Positions 1 through 9,320 are shown, counted from the stretch's first letter. The stretch: DNA of 45,866 bases from Aquificota bacterium (GCA_013154305.1 JAADCT010000033.1:1-45866), one strand, 5' to 3'. Made by a program: numbers and translations. The notes: generated from the letters alone by a model not told the origin.

Positions 1-47
1 TCCCGCCGACAACGAGTGGGTAATTTGGGCTTGAATAATTCCTACCG

Positions 48-1616
48 ATGGAGGAAAGGGTTTCGCCGATACTTTTGGAGGTTTACAACAACCGGTTTGC
101 CCAAATTGCGGAGGAGATGGGGGCGGTCCTTCAGCGGACCGCCTTTTCGCCGAACATCAAAGAGAGGCGCGACTTTTCCTGCGCTATCTTTACGGCCGAC
201 GCCGAGCTTTTGGCCCAGGCGGCCCACATTCCGGTCCACCTGGGTTCGATGCCACTTTCGGTAAAGAGCGCGCTGGAGGCATTCGAAAGCCTCGAAGAGG
301 GCGACGTAGTCGTTTTGAACGACCCCTTCAGGGGGGGAACGCACCTTCCCGACGTAACGGCGGTGGCCCCCGTTTACTTTGAGGGCGAGCTGTTGTTTTT
401 CGTGGCAAACCGGGCCCACCACGCCGACGTGGGGGGAATGAGCGCCGGTTCGATGCCCCTTTCGACCTCCCTCTTTCAGGAGGGTATCGTAATTCCGCCG
501 GTGAAGCTCGTTAAAAGGGGGCGGCTCGACCGCGAACTTCTCGACTTTTTTCTGGCCAACGTCCGAAATCCCTACGAGCGGGAGGGCGACTTTGCGGCCC
601 AGTTGGCGGCCCTCGAGGTGGGAAGGCGCCGCTTGGTCGAACTTTTGAGGCGCTACGGTAAGGAGGAGGTCCTCTTTTACGGAAGGGCCCTTTTGGACTA
701 CGCCGAAAGGTTGACCAGGAGTTTCGTTCGTTCGCTTCCCGACGGGGTATACGAGTTTGAGGACCTCGTCGAGGACGACGGCTTCGGTCGGACCGACCTG
801 AGGATAAGGGTAAAGCTGACCGTCGAGGGGGAAAGACTCCGCGTCGACTTTACGGGTACCGACCCGCAAACTTTGGGACCGATGAACGCGGTAAGGGCGA
901 TAACCCTTTCGGCGGTCCTTTACTCGGTTCGGTCCCTTATGGGGGGAGACGAGGTTCCGACCAACGCGGGGATTCTGAGGCCGATAGAGGTAATTACGCC
1001 GAAGGGTTCGTTGGTCGACGCCGAGTTTCCGGCCGCCGTGGCCGGCGGAAACGTGGAAACCTCCCAGAGGATAGTGGACGCCCTCCTGGGGGCCTTTGCC
1101 AAGGCTTTGCCGGAGGTGGTTCCGGCCGCCTCGCAGGGGACTATGAACAACCTCGTTATAGGAGGAACCGACCCGCAAACGGGCGAGGCCTTCAGCTACT
1201 ACGAGACCGTAGGGGGAGGAACGGGCGCCTGGAGCGGCGGGGGCGGCGAAAGCGCAATTCACTCGCACATGACCAACACCCTAAACACGCCGGTCGAGGC
1301 CCTCGAATTCGCCTATCCCCTGATGGTCAGGGAGTATTCGATTAGGGTGGGCAGCGGGGGCGAGGGCCTACACCGCGGCGGCGACGGTTTGGTCCGGGAG
1401 GTGGAACTGCTTACCGACGCGGAGGTGACCATTTTGAGCGAAAGGCGGAGAATTCCCCCTTACGGTCTGGCGGGCGGTTTGCCCGGTGCGGTGGGAAGGA
1501 ACTTGATAAACGGTAAGCCGGTCGGCGGAAAGTTTTCCGGCCGACTGCCAAAGGGGACGGTGATTCGGATAGAAACGCCGGGCGGGGGCGGTTGGGGCAA
1601 ACCCCAAAGGGATTGA
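48..1616 (+). CDS. Hydantoinase B / oxoprolinase family protein (HyuB-like)
   Basis: 522 aa ORF with HyuB-type motifs (NDPFRGGTHLPDVTAVAPVF-like, HHADVGG, GxxAGGLPG near the C-terminus). A possible hyuA tail (PADNEWVIWA*) ends at about nt 34. Confidence 0.9.
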   Translation: MEERVSPILLEVYNNRFAQIAEEMGAVLQRTAFSPNIKERRDFSCAIFTADAELLAQAAHIPVHLGSMPLSVKSALEAFESLEEGDVVVLNDPFRGGTHLPDVTAVAPVYFEGELLFFVANRAHHADVGGMSAGSMPLSTSLFQEGIVIPPVKLVKRGRLDRELLDFFLANVRNPYEREGDFAAQLAALEVGRRRLVELLRRYGKEEVLFYGRALLDYAERLTRSFVRSLPDGVYEFEDLVEDDGFGRTDLRIRVKLTVEGERLRVDFTGTDPQTLGPMNAVRAITLSAVLYSVRSLMGGDEVPTNAGILRPIEVITPKGSLVDAEFPAAVAGGNVETSQRIVDALLGAFAKALPEVVPAASQGTMNNLVIGGTDPQTGEAFSYYETVGGGTGAWSGGGGESAIHSHMTNTLNTPVEALEFAYPLMVREYSIRVGSGGEGLHRGGDGLVREVELLTDAEVTILSERRRIPPYGLAGGLPGAVGRNLINGKPVGGKFSGRLPKGTVIRIETPGGGGWGKPQRD

Positions 1617-1642
1617 CGAAAGGTTTCCCTTCCCGCCCGCGT

Positions 1643-2542
1643 TTAAAAGAGTTTTTTTTGACCCAGCGGGGTTTCCCTCCTCAGCCTTTCGACCTCTTTG
1701 AGGAGGCTCTTCATCTCCAACCGGAGGAGTTCGTTTTTCAACCTCTCCCAGTCGGGTTTTTTGAGTTTGAGGTCCTCCTCGCCGAGGGGAAGGTCGAGGT
1801 CGGTTTTCAACCGCGTCAGTTCGAGCCACTTTAAAAGTTCCCGCGGCGAGGTTTTGGAAAGGAGCCTTTTGAGGTCGGAGGGCAGGCGGTCCCAGTTTCG
1901 GACGAGGTTTTCGACCGAACCGTAGCGCGAAAGCACTTCGACCGCCCTCTTTGGACCGACGCCGGGAACGCCGGGAACGTTGTCCACCTTGTCGCCCACC
2001 AGGGCCAGGTAGTCGGGAATTTGTTCCGGCCTTACGCCGAACTTTTTAAGGACCTTTTCCTCCGTAATCTCCTCGCCCGTAAGGGGATTTACGAGTTTTA
2101 CCCTACCAAAGGAAAGCAGGTAGGCCATGTCCTTGTCGGGGGTGTAAACGACCACCTCCCAACCTTTTTGGGAAAAGGTTTTGGCCAGGGTTGCGATGGC
2201 GTCGTCGGCCTCGACCCCCTCGACCTCGACCAGGGGAACGCCTAAAAGCTTCAAAAGGTCCTTGATTACGGGTATCTGGCGCTTGAGGTCGTCGGGGGCC
2301 GGTTTCCTTCGGGCCTTGTAGTCGGCGTAGAGTTCGGAGCGAAAGCTCTTTTTGGGACTGTCGAAAACCACCCCGACGAAAGTCGGGCTTTTTTCCTTTA
2401 AAAAGGCCAAAAAGGTCCTCAGGAAACCGAAAACGGCGCCGGTCGGAAAGCCGTCCTTGGTCCTGAGTGGCGGCAGGGCGTGATAGGCGCGGTAGACGAA
2501 GGCCGAACCGTCAAAGAGGTAAAGGCGTCGGGGAAGGGCCAT
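1643..2542 (-). CDS. Stand-alone 5'-3' exonuclease (DNA polymerase I N-terminal nuclease family)
   Basis: 299 aa; LYLFDGSAFVYRAYHALPPL, VEADDAIATLA, TPDKDM, GDKVDNVPGVPGVGPKRA motifs; no polymerase domain attached. Confidence 0.92.
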   Translation of the reverse strand: MALPRRLYLFDGSAFVYRAYHALPPLRTKDGFPTGAVFGFLRTFLAFLKEKSPTFVGVVFDSPKKSFRSELYADYKARRKPAPDDLKRQIPVIKDLLKLLGVPLVEVEGVEADDAIATLAKTFSQKGWEVVVYTPDKDMAYLLSFGRVKLVNPLTGEEITEEKVLKKFGVRPEQIPDYLALVGDKVDNVPGVPGVGPKRAVEVLSRYGSVENLVRNWDRLPSDLKRLLSKTSPRELLKWLELTRLKTDLDLPLGEEDLKLKKPDWERLKNELLRLEMKSLLKEVERLRRETPLGQKKLF

Positions 2543-2557
2543 TAAGAGGAAAAGAGA

Positions 2558-3364
2558 TTAATCGAAAACGAGCCTCTTTTTGGGAATTTGGAAGATGGGA
2601 CCTATTATGTCGGGACCGGCCTCGAGGTTTTCGAGCCACTCGATGGTCCTCAAGACGTTTTCGCGGCCGCGGATAATGGCCCCGTGTTGGGGGGCTATTA
2701 CCTCTATACCGAATATTTCGTCGATTTCGCGCAAAAGCCGCGCGTAGGGCTTAAACACCTGCCTTCCGCCCATGAAGCGTTGAACGTAGGGTTTTACGAA
2801 CCTTTCCAGGTGCACCTCGAGGGCCGAGGGCTCGTCGACGAAGGTGTATTCGACGCCGAAGCTGAAAAACATGTCGCCGCTGTAGAGGATTTTCGCCACC
2901 GGGTCGTAGACCTGAAAGTTTCCGGGCGAGTGCATAAAGTGGCCCGGAATTATGAATATTTCGCTGTTTCCGAGCTTAATTATGCCCCCATCGTCCTCGA
3001 TGCCCTTGAGACGGGGCTCGACGTACTTGTCCAGCCCGTAGTGGGGAATAAAGCGAAGCCACCACTTGGAGATTATCGCCACGGCCTGACTCGTCATGAG
3101 CCAGCCGTTTAGGCCGGCGACGATGTCGGGGTCCTGGTGCGACAGGAATATGTACTCGAGGTTTTGAATGCCTATAAGCTGGGCTATGTCGGAAAAGAGG
3201 GGCTTGAAGAGCTTGTGCCCCCCGGGGTCGAGGAGCATGCCCTTTTTGTTGTCCACTATGAGGTAGACGTTGGTTTGAACCATCTGCCCGTGGCCGTAAT
3301 CCTCGAGCAGGTAACACTGGTGGGTCCCGTCGTCGTAAAGAACCCTCTCGGGCGTAACGACCAT
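2558..3364 (-). CDS. MBL-fold (ODP/flavodiiron-like beta-lactamase domain) metallohydrolase
   Basis: SHQDPDI, PGHFMHSPGN, YSGDMFFS motifs. ATG at 3364 sits about 10 nt after GGGAGG; the ORF track uses an upstream TTG at 3370. Confidence 0.85.
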   Translation of the reverse strand: MVVTPERVLYDDGTHQCYLLEDYGHGQMVQTNVYLIVDNKKGMLLDPGGHKLFKPLFSDIAQLIGIQNLEYIFLSHQDPDIVAGLNGWLMTSQAVAIISKWWLRFIPHYGLDKYVEPRLKGIEDDGGIIKLGNSEIFIIPGHFMHSPGNFQVYDPVAKILYSGDMFFSFGVEYTFVDEPSALEVHLERFVKPYVQRFMGGRQVFKPYARLLREIDEIFGIEVIAPQHGAIIRGRENVLRTIEWLENLEAGPDIIGPIFQIPKKRLVFD

Positions 3365-3504
3365 ATACAAAACCTCCCGACCGAGAAAATAATTTACGGG
3401 TTTTCCTTTCGGCGGGTTGAGGATTATACGCCAATTACTTTCGTTTTTGGCTGCTCCCCGTCGGTAAACCGCCTTCGGGTTGCGGTGAAAAATAAAACCT
3501 TCCC

Positions 3505-4779
3505 ATGGAGAAAAAACCTCCCCGACTCCCTTTGGTGGACCAAAAACTGGCCGACGCCTGCGTCCGCTGCGGGCTTTGCAAAACCGTCTGCCCCACCTAC
3601 GCGGTAAAGCTCGACGAGGCCTACTCGCCCCGCGGTCGCATATTCTTGGTAAAGGCCCTTGCGGAGGGGAAAGTCGACCTCTCCCCCGAAACGGTCAAAA
3701 GGTGGGACGAGTGCACCCTCTGCAGGAACTGCGAGCTGATTTGTCCCAACGGGGTCGACTACAAGGACCTGCTCGTAAAGGTCCGAAAGACCGCAAACGA
3801 CCGGAGGAGGGACTGGGTCAAATTGCTCCTTTTAAAGCCGCTGACCCTTCAGGGTTCCAAGGTCTTCCGATGGCTCCTGAAGGCGGGAGCCCTCCTTACC
3901 AAACTCGTTTTGGGAAAGAGGAATACGGTCCCCGTCGTTTTCCCCACCGGGGCTGTGAAACACTTTCCCAAACCGAAGACCGACGCCGGCTCCCTCCGCG
4001 GCAAGGTCTTCCTACCCGAGGGAAGACCGAAGGGAACCCTGGTCTTCTTTCCCGGATGCATGTTTGAAAACTTCTACACCGAAACGGCCAAAAACGCCGT
4101 TCGCCTCCTTCAAAAGTTCGGCTACAGGGTAATAGTTCCCGACGGGGTCGGGTGCTGCGGCGGTCCCCACCTCTACAGCGGCTTTTTGGAGGACTTTAGC
4201 CGCCTGAGGGAGAAAAACGAAAGGGTGTTTCGCCTCCTCAAGGAAAAGGAGGGCGCCGAGGCGCTGGTCGTAATCTGTCCCACCGGCGGCGGCACCTTTA
4301 AGGAGGACTACGGACTTCCCTTTCCCGTTTACGAACTGGTCGAGATTTTGTTAAAGGAGGAGCCCGCGCTCCGCGCGGGAGAAGGCGAACCCGTCACCTT
4401 CCACTACCCCTGCCACTCCTACACCGCCATGGGTCTAAGCCCCGGGCTCTTTGACGAGGCGGTCGAAAAACTTTCGGGCCGAAAACCGCTAAAGGGCGAG
4501 CTGAACCGAAGCTGCTGCGGCTTTGCCGGCGTCTTTTCGGTGAAAAATCCCGAGCTGTCGCAGCAAATACTGAGGCGAAAAATGGAGGACTTTGAAAAAA
4601 CCGGGGCCGGTCTCGTTTTGACCTCCTGTCCCGGTTGCGTTCTCCAGCTGACCGAGGGGGCCATTCGCTACGCGCCCCGACTCCGCGTCGAACACCTGGT
4701 CGACTACGCCGCCCGAAAACTTTTAACCGAAAGGGAAAAGGAAGTTTTGGACCAACTGGTGGAGGAACTCAGAATTTAA
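3505..4779 (+). CDS. (Fe-S)-binding protein, glycolate oxidase iron-sulfur subunit (GlcF)-like
   Basis: Two 4Fe-4S motifs (CVRCGLCKTVCP, CTLCRNCELICP) and two CCG domains (GCCGGPH, SCCGFAG). Confidence 0.88.
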   Translation: MEKKPPRLPLVDQKLADACVRCGLCKTVCPTYAVKLDEAYSPRGRIFLVKALAEGKVDLSPETVKRWDECTLCRNCELICPNGVDYKDLLVKVRKTANDRRRDWVKLLLLKPLTLQGSKVFRWLLKAGALLTKLVLGKRNTVPVVFPTGAVKHFPKPKTDAGSLRGKVFLPEGRPKGTLVFFPGCMFENFYTETAKNAVRLLQKFGYRVIVPDGVGCCGGPHLYSGFLEDFSRLREKNERVFRLLKEKEGAEALVVICPTGGGTFKEDYGLPFPVYELVEILLKEEPALRAGEGEPVTFHYPCHSYTAMGLSPGLFDEAVEKLSGRKPLKGELNRSCCGFAGVFSVKNPELSQQILRRKMEDFEKTGAGLVLTSCPGCVLQLTEGAIRYAPRLRVEHLVDYAARKLLTEREKEVLDQLVEELRI

Positions 4780-4789
4780 AGGGCCCCCT

Positions 4790-5326
4790 TTAGGGGTTTT
4801 CCTTTTTGGCCTGCTCCGCCAGTTGGTCGATGGTTTTTGCAACCTCTTCGGTAATGTCTATCGAAGGGTCGTAGTAGAGCAGGTCGCCGCAATTTACCAC
4901 CGCCTTGAAACCCTCAACCTGCGCCAAGGCCTTTAGGGCCGCCTTTACCAGTTCGTTAAACTTTAGAAACTCCTGCTGTAGGTATTGCTGAACCTCCTGC
5001 TGATACTGAACTTGGTAGCGGCGGAGCTCCTCCTGCAGCCTTAAAAACTCCTGCTCCTTTTCCCTCTTTACCTCCTCCGAAAGGAGGCCGCTTTCGAGCT
5101 CCTTTTGAAGGGTTTCCAGCTTTTCCCTTATTTGTTCGGTCTGCTCCTCAATCCTCCTTTGGATTTCGGCGACCCTGGCCTCCACCTCCTTCTTGAGCTC
5201 TTGGGCGTAGCGGGTTTGTTCCATAAGGGCGTCGCCGTTTACGCAAACCAGCTCGGCCGCCGGCGCCGCGGTCGAAAGAACGACGGCGGAGGAAAGGCCC
5301 AAAAGGGCCGACTTAAGAACCTTCAT
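4790..5326 (-). CDS. OmpH/Skp-family periplasmic chaperone
   Basis: 178 aa; N-terminal signal peptide, then a long coiled coil typical of Skp. Confidence 0.75.
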   Translation of the reverse strand: MKVLKSALLGLSSAVVLSTAAPAAELVCVNGDALMEQTRYAQELKKEVEARVAEIQRRIEEQTEQIREKLETLQKELESGLLSEEVKREKEQEFLRLQEELRRYQVQYQQEVQQYLQQEFLKFNELVKAALKALAQVEGFKAVVNCGDLLYYDPSIDITEEVAKTIDQLAEQAKKENP

Positions 5327-5365
5327 CCGAAACCACCTCCTTTGGAGGGAAAGAGTATAAGACCA

Positions 5366-6133
5366 CTAACCGCGCTCGAGTCTTTTTGCCTCCTCCCAAA
5401 AGCGGTCCAGCTCCTCGAGGGTAAAGTCGCCCCAGTCCTTGCCGCTCTCTTTGACCTTCCTTTCTACGAAGGAAAAGCGTTTTACGAAGCGCTCGTTGGC
5501 CTTTTGGAGGGCCTCCTCCGCGTCGAGGCCCAAAAAGCGCGCCAGATTTACCAGCGCAAAGAGGAGGTCCCCCAGTTCGTGCTCCAGCCTTTCTCTGTCG
5601 CCGCTTTCGAGGGCCTCCCAAAACTCGTTCCACTCCTCCCGGACCTTTTCCTTTACCTCCTTCAGGTCGGACCAATCGAAGCCGACCGAGGCGGCCTTTT
5701 TCTGAAGCTTTTGCGCCCTCATGAGGGCCGGAAGGTGTTTGGGAACCCCGTCGAGGACCCCCTTTTTCTTTTCGACCTTTTTGCGCTCCCAACTTTTTAG
5801 GACCTCCTCGGCGCTCTTTGCCTCCTCCTCGCCGAAAACGTGGGGATGGCGCTCTATAAGCTTTTTACAGAGGTGGTCGACCACCTCGTCTATGTCGAAG
5901 CGGCCCGCCTCCTCGGCCAGGCGCGCGTGAAAAACGGGCTGGAGCAGGAGGTCGCCGAGCTCCTCTTTAAGAGCCTCCCAATCCTTGCGGTCGATGGCGT
6001 CCAGAACCTCGTAGGCCTCCTCTATCAGATACTTTTTGAGGCTCTCGTGGGTCTGCTTGCGGTCCCAGGGACACTTTTGGCGGAGCTCGGCCATTATCCT
6101 CTTTAGGTCCTCAAAGGTGTAGCGTTCCTTCAT
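5366..6133 (-). CDS. mazG: Nucleoside triphosphate pyrophosphohydrolase MazG
   Basis: 255 aa; two MazG repeats: LRQKCPWDRKQTHESLKKYLIEEAYEVLDAI, EELGDLLLQPVFHA, ELGDLLFALVNLARFL. Confidence 0.93.
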   Translation of the reverse strand: MKERYTFEDLKRIMAELRQKCPWDRKQTHESLKKYLIEEAYEVLDAIDRKDWEALKEELGDLLLQPVFHARLAEEAGRFDIDEVVDHLCKKLIERHPHVFGEEEAKSAEEVLKSWERKKVEKKKGVLDGVPKHLPALMRAQKLQKKAASVGFDWSDLKEVKEKVREEWNEFWEALESGDRERLEHELGDLLFALVNLARFLGLDAEEALQKANERFVKRFSFVERKVKESGKDWGDFTLEELDRFWEEAKRLERG

Positions 6134-6190
6134 AAGGATTTAAAGATTTTTCGCCGCCGCGGGAAAAGGGAAGAGGGAGCGAAAAGGGGA

Positions 6191-7012
6191 CTACTCCAGC
6201 TCCAGTAGCTCCTTGGGGATTTTGAACTGCTTTACGACCTCGGGGTGCTCCTTCAGGTATTGGACCACCTTCTTGACGTATTCGAGGCGGCGCTTGCTGG
6301 CCGGGTGGGTCGAGAGCCACTCGGGCGGCTCCTGCGAACCGAACTTTTGAAGCATCTTTTCCCACAGGCTTACGGCCGCCTCCGGGTCGTAGCCCGCCCT
6401 CATCACTATCAGCAAACCGACGATGTCGGCCTCCTTCTCCTGCTTTCTCGAGTAGGGAAGCAGGAAGGCCACGTTGACGCCGAGGGCGTAAAGGTCGGCC
6501 GCTATCCGCTGCTGGGAGGGGGGAATGCGGCTCAGAAGCAGGTATCCGGTGAGCTCGGCGAGGGTGGCGTAGGATATCTTCTCGGCGGCGTGGCGCAGGA
6601 TTACGTGGGCCATCTCGTGGCCCAGAACCACGGCCAGCTCGTCGTCGCTTTCGACGAAGTCGACTAAACCCTTGTAAACGAAGATGTTTCCGTTGGGCAG
6701 GGCGAAGGCGTTAACCTCGGGCTTGTCGAGGACGAAGACCCTCCACTTGTAGGCGCTCTTGTATTCGGGCGGAAGGCTTTGAACGAGCCTTTCAAAAATC
6801 GTTTCGACCCTTTTTACCAGTTCGGGGTCCTCGACCAGCCTTTCGGTTTTCAGAATTTCCTTGGCCGCCTCGTCGCCGAGCCGGACCTCCTGCGAGTGGC
6901 TTATTAAAACCAGCGTCGGTTCGCCCACCACCGGCTTCTGGGCGCAGGATACCAAAAAGGCGGGCGCCGCTACCAACGCCGCCAAAAGAAACCTCCACTT
7001 TTTGCCGGCCAT
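6191..7012 (-). CDS. M48-family metalloprotease, probable lipoprotein
   Basis: HEMAHVILRHAAEK zinc motif, signal peptide with LVSC lipobox, ending in a WLSTHPASKRRL motif. Confidence 0.9.
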   Translation of the reverse strand: MAGKKWRFLLAALVAAPAFLVSCAQKPVVGEPTLVLISHSQEVRLGDEAAKEILKTERLVEDPELVKRVETIFERLVQSLPPEYKSAYKWRVFVLDKPEVNAFALPNGNIFVYKGLVDFVESDDELAVVLGHEMAHVILRHAAEKISYATLAELTGYLLLSRIPPSQQRIAADLYALGVNVAFLLPYSRKQEKEADIVGLLIVMRAGYDPEAAVSLWEKMLQKFGSQEPPEWLSTHPASKRRLEYVKKVVQYLKEHPEVVKQFKIPKELLELE

Positions 7013-7086
7013 AGTGGCGATTATTGCACGACCCCCGGCGGGCGAAAAAGCCCCCGCGTTTTTTCCTTAGACTGTTTGTAGATTAA

Positions 7087-7662
7087 ATGGACCGCCGAGC
7101 GGAAAAACTCTTTAACCTTTACAAGTTCTTCGCCTTCCTCTTCTCCTATCCGCGGGACGAAAGTTTTTTTGAAAACCTCGAAAGGTTTTACCCCTTCGAC
7201 GACCGCCGCCCGCTGGAGGAGTTAAAAAGCGTACCCTTGGAGGAGCTTCAGGCCGAATACACCTCCCTTTTTGAGTTTCGCTACGGGGGCGTTCCCTGCA
7301 AACCCTACCAGAGCTTCTTTTCGCCCGAGCGGCTCCTGATGGGGGAGGCGGCCCTCTCGTCGGCCCGCTTTTACGACCTTTTCGGTCTGGAGGTCAAAAA
7401 CGAGCTTCCCGACCGCGCCTCGGTCCAATTCGACTTTGCCGCCTTTTTGGTAAAACTGGCGGCGGAAACGGACGACCCCTCCGAGAGGAAAAAAGTTTCG
7501 TTGCTCTACGTGGAGTTTTTCGAAAAACACCTGCGGTGGACGCGCGAGCTGGCCCGTTGCGTGGAGGAAAACTCCTCAATCCGACCCCTTAAGGAGCTGG
7601 TCCGCAGGCTGGAGGAATTCCTGTCGGAGGAGGAAAAAAGAGTTAAGACGACTGGAGTTTGA
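7087..7662 (+). CDS. TorD/DmsD-family molecular chaperone
   Basis: 191 aa; LQAEYTSLFEFRYGGVPCKPYQSFF and LPDRASVQFDFAAFLVKLA motifs typical of TorD-like proteins. Confidence 0.8.
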   Translation: MDRRAEKLFNLYKFFAFLFSYPRDESFFENLERFYPFDDRRPLEELKSVPLEELQAEYTSLFEFRYGGVPCKPYQSFFSPERLLMGEAALSSARFYDLFGLEVKNELPDRASVQFDFAAFLVKLAAETDDPSERKKVSLLYVEFFEKHLRWTRELARCVEENSSIRPLKELVRRLEEFLSEEEKRVKTTGV

Positions 7663-7921
7663 AACCGGCGGTCGTAAGCTTGGCCTCCAGTTCCAGCAAA
7701 AGGGCGCGGATTTCCTTTTCCCTCTCCTCGAGGTATTGGATGGCCTCAAGGTAGTTGCTTTCGACCATCACCGGTCCGAGGTTTATGTAGATTTTGCGGC
7801 CCGGTTCGAGGTTTTTCAAAAAGTTTTTAACGCGCTCGATTTGCTCGAGTTCGGCCCGCAGGAGCTGAACCTGCAAAACGAGCGCCTCCTGCGGCTGGGG
7901 CTGAAGCTGAGGCGGGTTCAT
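7643..7921 (-). CDS. Prefoldin beta-like subunit
   Basis: 92 aa; helix, KIYINLGPVMVESNYLEAIQYLEER beta-hairpin and helix, as in prefoldin beta. GGAGGAAG RBS; directly downstream of the prefoldin alpha-like gene. Confidence 0.65.
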   Translation of the reverse strand: MNPPQLQPQPQEALVLQVQLLRAELEQIERVKNFLKNLEPGRKIYINLGPVMVESNYLEAIQYLEEREKEIRALLLELEAKLTTAGFKLQSS

Positions 7922-7962
7922 AACCGCTTCCTCCGAAAGGTTTGAAGGGAGAAGGGAGGAAG

Positions 7963-8391
7963 TTACTTACCTTCCTCCTTCTTCTCCTCCTCCTGGGTCG
8001 TTCCGCGGACGAGTTGGTCGATTTGGGTGTAGAGGTCGGCTATGGTTTGTTCGAGAACGAGCCTGAGGGCGAGCAACCTTTCGATTTCGTCCTCGATGTA
8101 CTTGACGGCCTCGTCGTAGGAGAGCTCGGCCGAAATGTTTTGTCCGACCGAAACGACCACGCGGTCGAGGTTTTCAATCTTCATCTCGACCTGAGCTATC
8201 GAACCGACGGGAATGAGAACGTTTTTACCCTGTCCGAGCCTTTTGAGCGTTCTCAGGGTTGCGACCGTCTGCCGGAGGGCGTTGATGGCCGCGTCCAAGG
8301 CGGCGATTTCGGCCCTGATGCTTTCGATTTGGGCGATGAGCGCCCTTACCTGGTCCTCAACCCTGACTTGGGCTTCCTTTTTTTCAGCCAT
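7963..8391 (-). CDS. Prefoldin alpha-like subunit
   Basis: MAEKKEAQVRVEDQVRALIAQIESIR..., NVLIPVGSIAQVEMKIENLDRVVVSVGQNISAELSYDEAVKYIEDEIERL matches the prefoldin alpha pattern (lvPlG...V.VgvG....... eA..yi). Start set at AAGGAGGTGGCCGGGATG, not the upstream ORF start. Confidence 0.78.
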   Translation of the reverse strand: MAEKKEAQVRVEDQVRALIAQIESIRAEIAALDAAINALRQTVATLRTLKRLGQGKNVLIPVGSIAQVEMKIENLDRVVVSVGQNISAELSYDEAVKYIEDEIERLLALRLVLEQTIADLYTQIDQLVRGTTQEEEKKEEGK

Positions 8392-8521
8392 CCCGGCCAC
8401 CTCCTTAAGTTGTTTCCTGTTAGGAAAATTTAGCTTGGCGTTTATAATCCGCAAGGGCGGAACGGGGGCTTGTCAATCGGGGGTCGGGGCGGCGGTCCGA
8501 CCTTTGGTGTATATTTTTTGT

Positions 8522-8725
8522 TGCTTGGGAACCCCGCCCTGCCCGGTGCCGCGGGGGCGTTATTCCCTTCGGGGACTACGGGCACCCAAAGAGGGAAGAC
8601 GGGTTCCCCGGCGTCCCCTAAAAAGGTCGGAAGGTAGGGGGCACGGGGACAGTCTTCCCACCTAAACCTTTGGGTCCCATCTGGGAATAACAGTCCCCCG
8701 CGCCCGCTAGGCGGGGCGGACTAAA
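8522..8725 (+). ncRNA. ssrS: 6S RNA (SsrS) candidate
   Basis: Long rod-like fold seen directly: 8532-8538/8710-8716 (CCCCGCC/GGCGGGG), 8551-8557/8695-8701, 8559-8567/8683-8691 (GTTATTCCC/GGGAATAAC), 8580-8591/8668-8678, 8593-8600/8652-8659. A TATATT -10-like box lies at 8510-8515, and the gene is immediately upstream of 5-formyl-THF cyclo-ligase, the classical ssrS-ygfA arrangement. Confidence 0.72.
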
Positions 8726-8741
8726 CCGAGGTAAACCTCCG

Positions 8742-9317
8742 ATGGTTAAGGAGCTGAAGGAGCACCTCCGAAGGGAGCTAATCGAAAGGAGAAGGAGGCT
8801 CCCCGAGGAGGAACGGAGGCGCCAGTCGGCCTCAATAGTCGAAAGGCTCAAAAAGCTTCCCGCCTTTAAGAGGGCCAAAACGGTTTTGCTCTACTATCCC
8901 CTCGGAGGGGAGGTCGACCTCAGACCCCTTTTGGAGGAGCTTTTAAAGGACCCGAAGAAGGTTTTGCTCCTTCCCAAAACGACGGTCGACGGTCGGATGG
9001 TCGCCGTCGAGGTCAACGATAAGGCGGTCCTGAAAAAGGGACGCCACGGCGTCGTCGAACCCTTGGGGGGAAGGATTTTCAAACCGGAAAAGGTCGACCT
9101 GGTAGTGGTACCCGGCGTGGCCTTTGACGAAAGGGGCTGTCGCCTCGGCCGCGGCGGGGGATTTTACGACCGCTTCCTGCCGCGCGTAAAGGGCTTTAAG
9201 GTCGGGGTGGCCTACGACTTTCAGCTTCTCAAGGAGGTTCCCTGCGAGGAGCACGACGCACCACTGGACGCGGTGATAACGCCGACGAAGGTCTACTACA
9301 GAAAGAAGGAGGAGTAG
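8742..9317 (+). CDS. 5-formyltetrahydrofolate cyclo-ligase
   Basis: 191 aa; VDLVVVPGVAFDERGCRLGRGGGFYDRFL signature. Confidence 0.93.
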   Translation: MVKELKEHLRRELIERRRRLPEEERRRQSASIVERLKKLPAFKRAKTVLLYYPLGGEVDLRPLLEELLKDPKKVLLLPKTTVDGRMVAVEVNDKAVLKKGRHGVVEPLGGRIFKPEKVDLVVVPGVAFDERGCRLGRGGGFYDRFLPRVKGFKVGVAYDFQLLKEVPCEEHDAPLDAVITPTKVYYRKKEE

Positions 9318-9320
9318 GCG

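Noticed and set aside
42-1268. 408-aa minus-strand ORF antisense to hyuB
   Set aside because: No recognisable motifs; GC-rich mirror ORF opposite a clear HyuB gene.
8470-8498. TTGTCA as the -35 for the 6S candidate
   Set aside because: Spacing to the TATATT box is about 34 nt, too long for a sigma70 promoter; only the -10 is kept.
8213-8878. Small ORFs covering the fthC upstream region (8213-8665 plus, 8618-8878 minus)
   Set aside because: They overlap prefoldin alpha, fthC and a highly base-paired region better explained as structured RNA.
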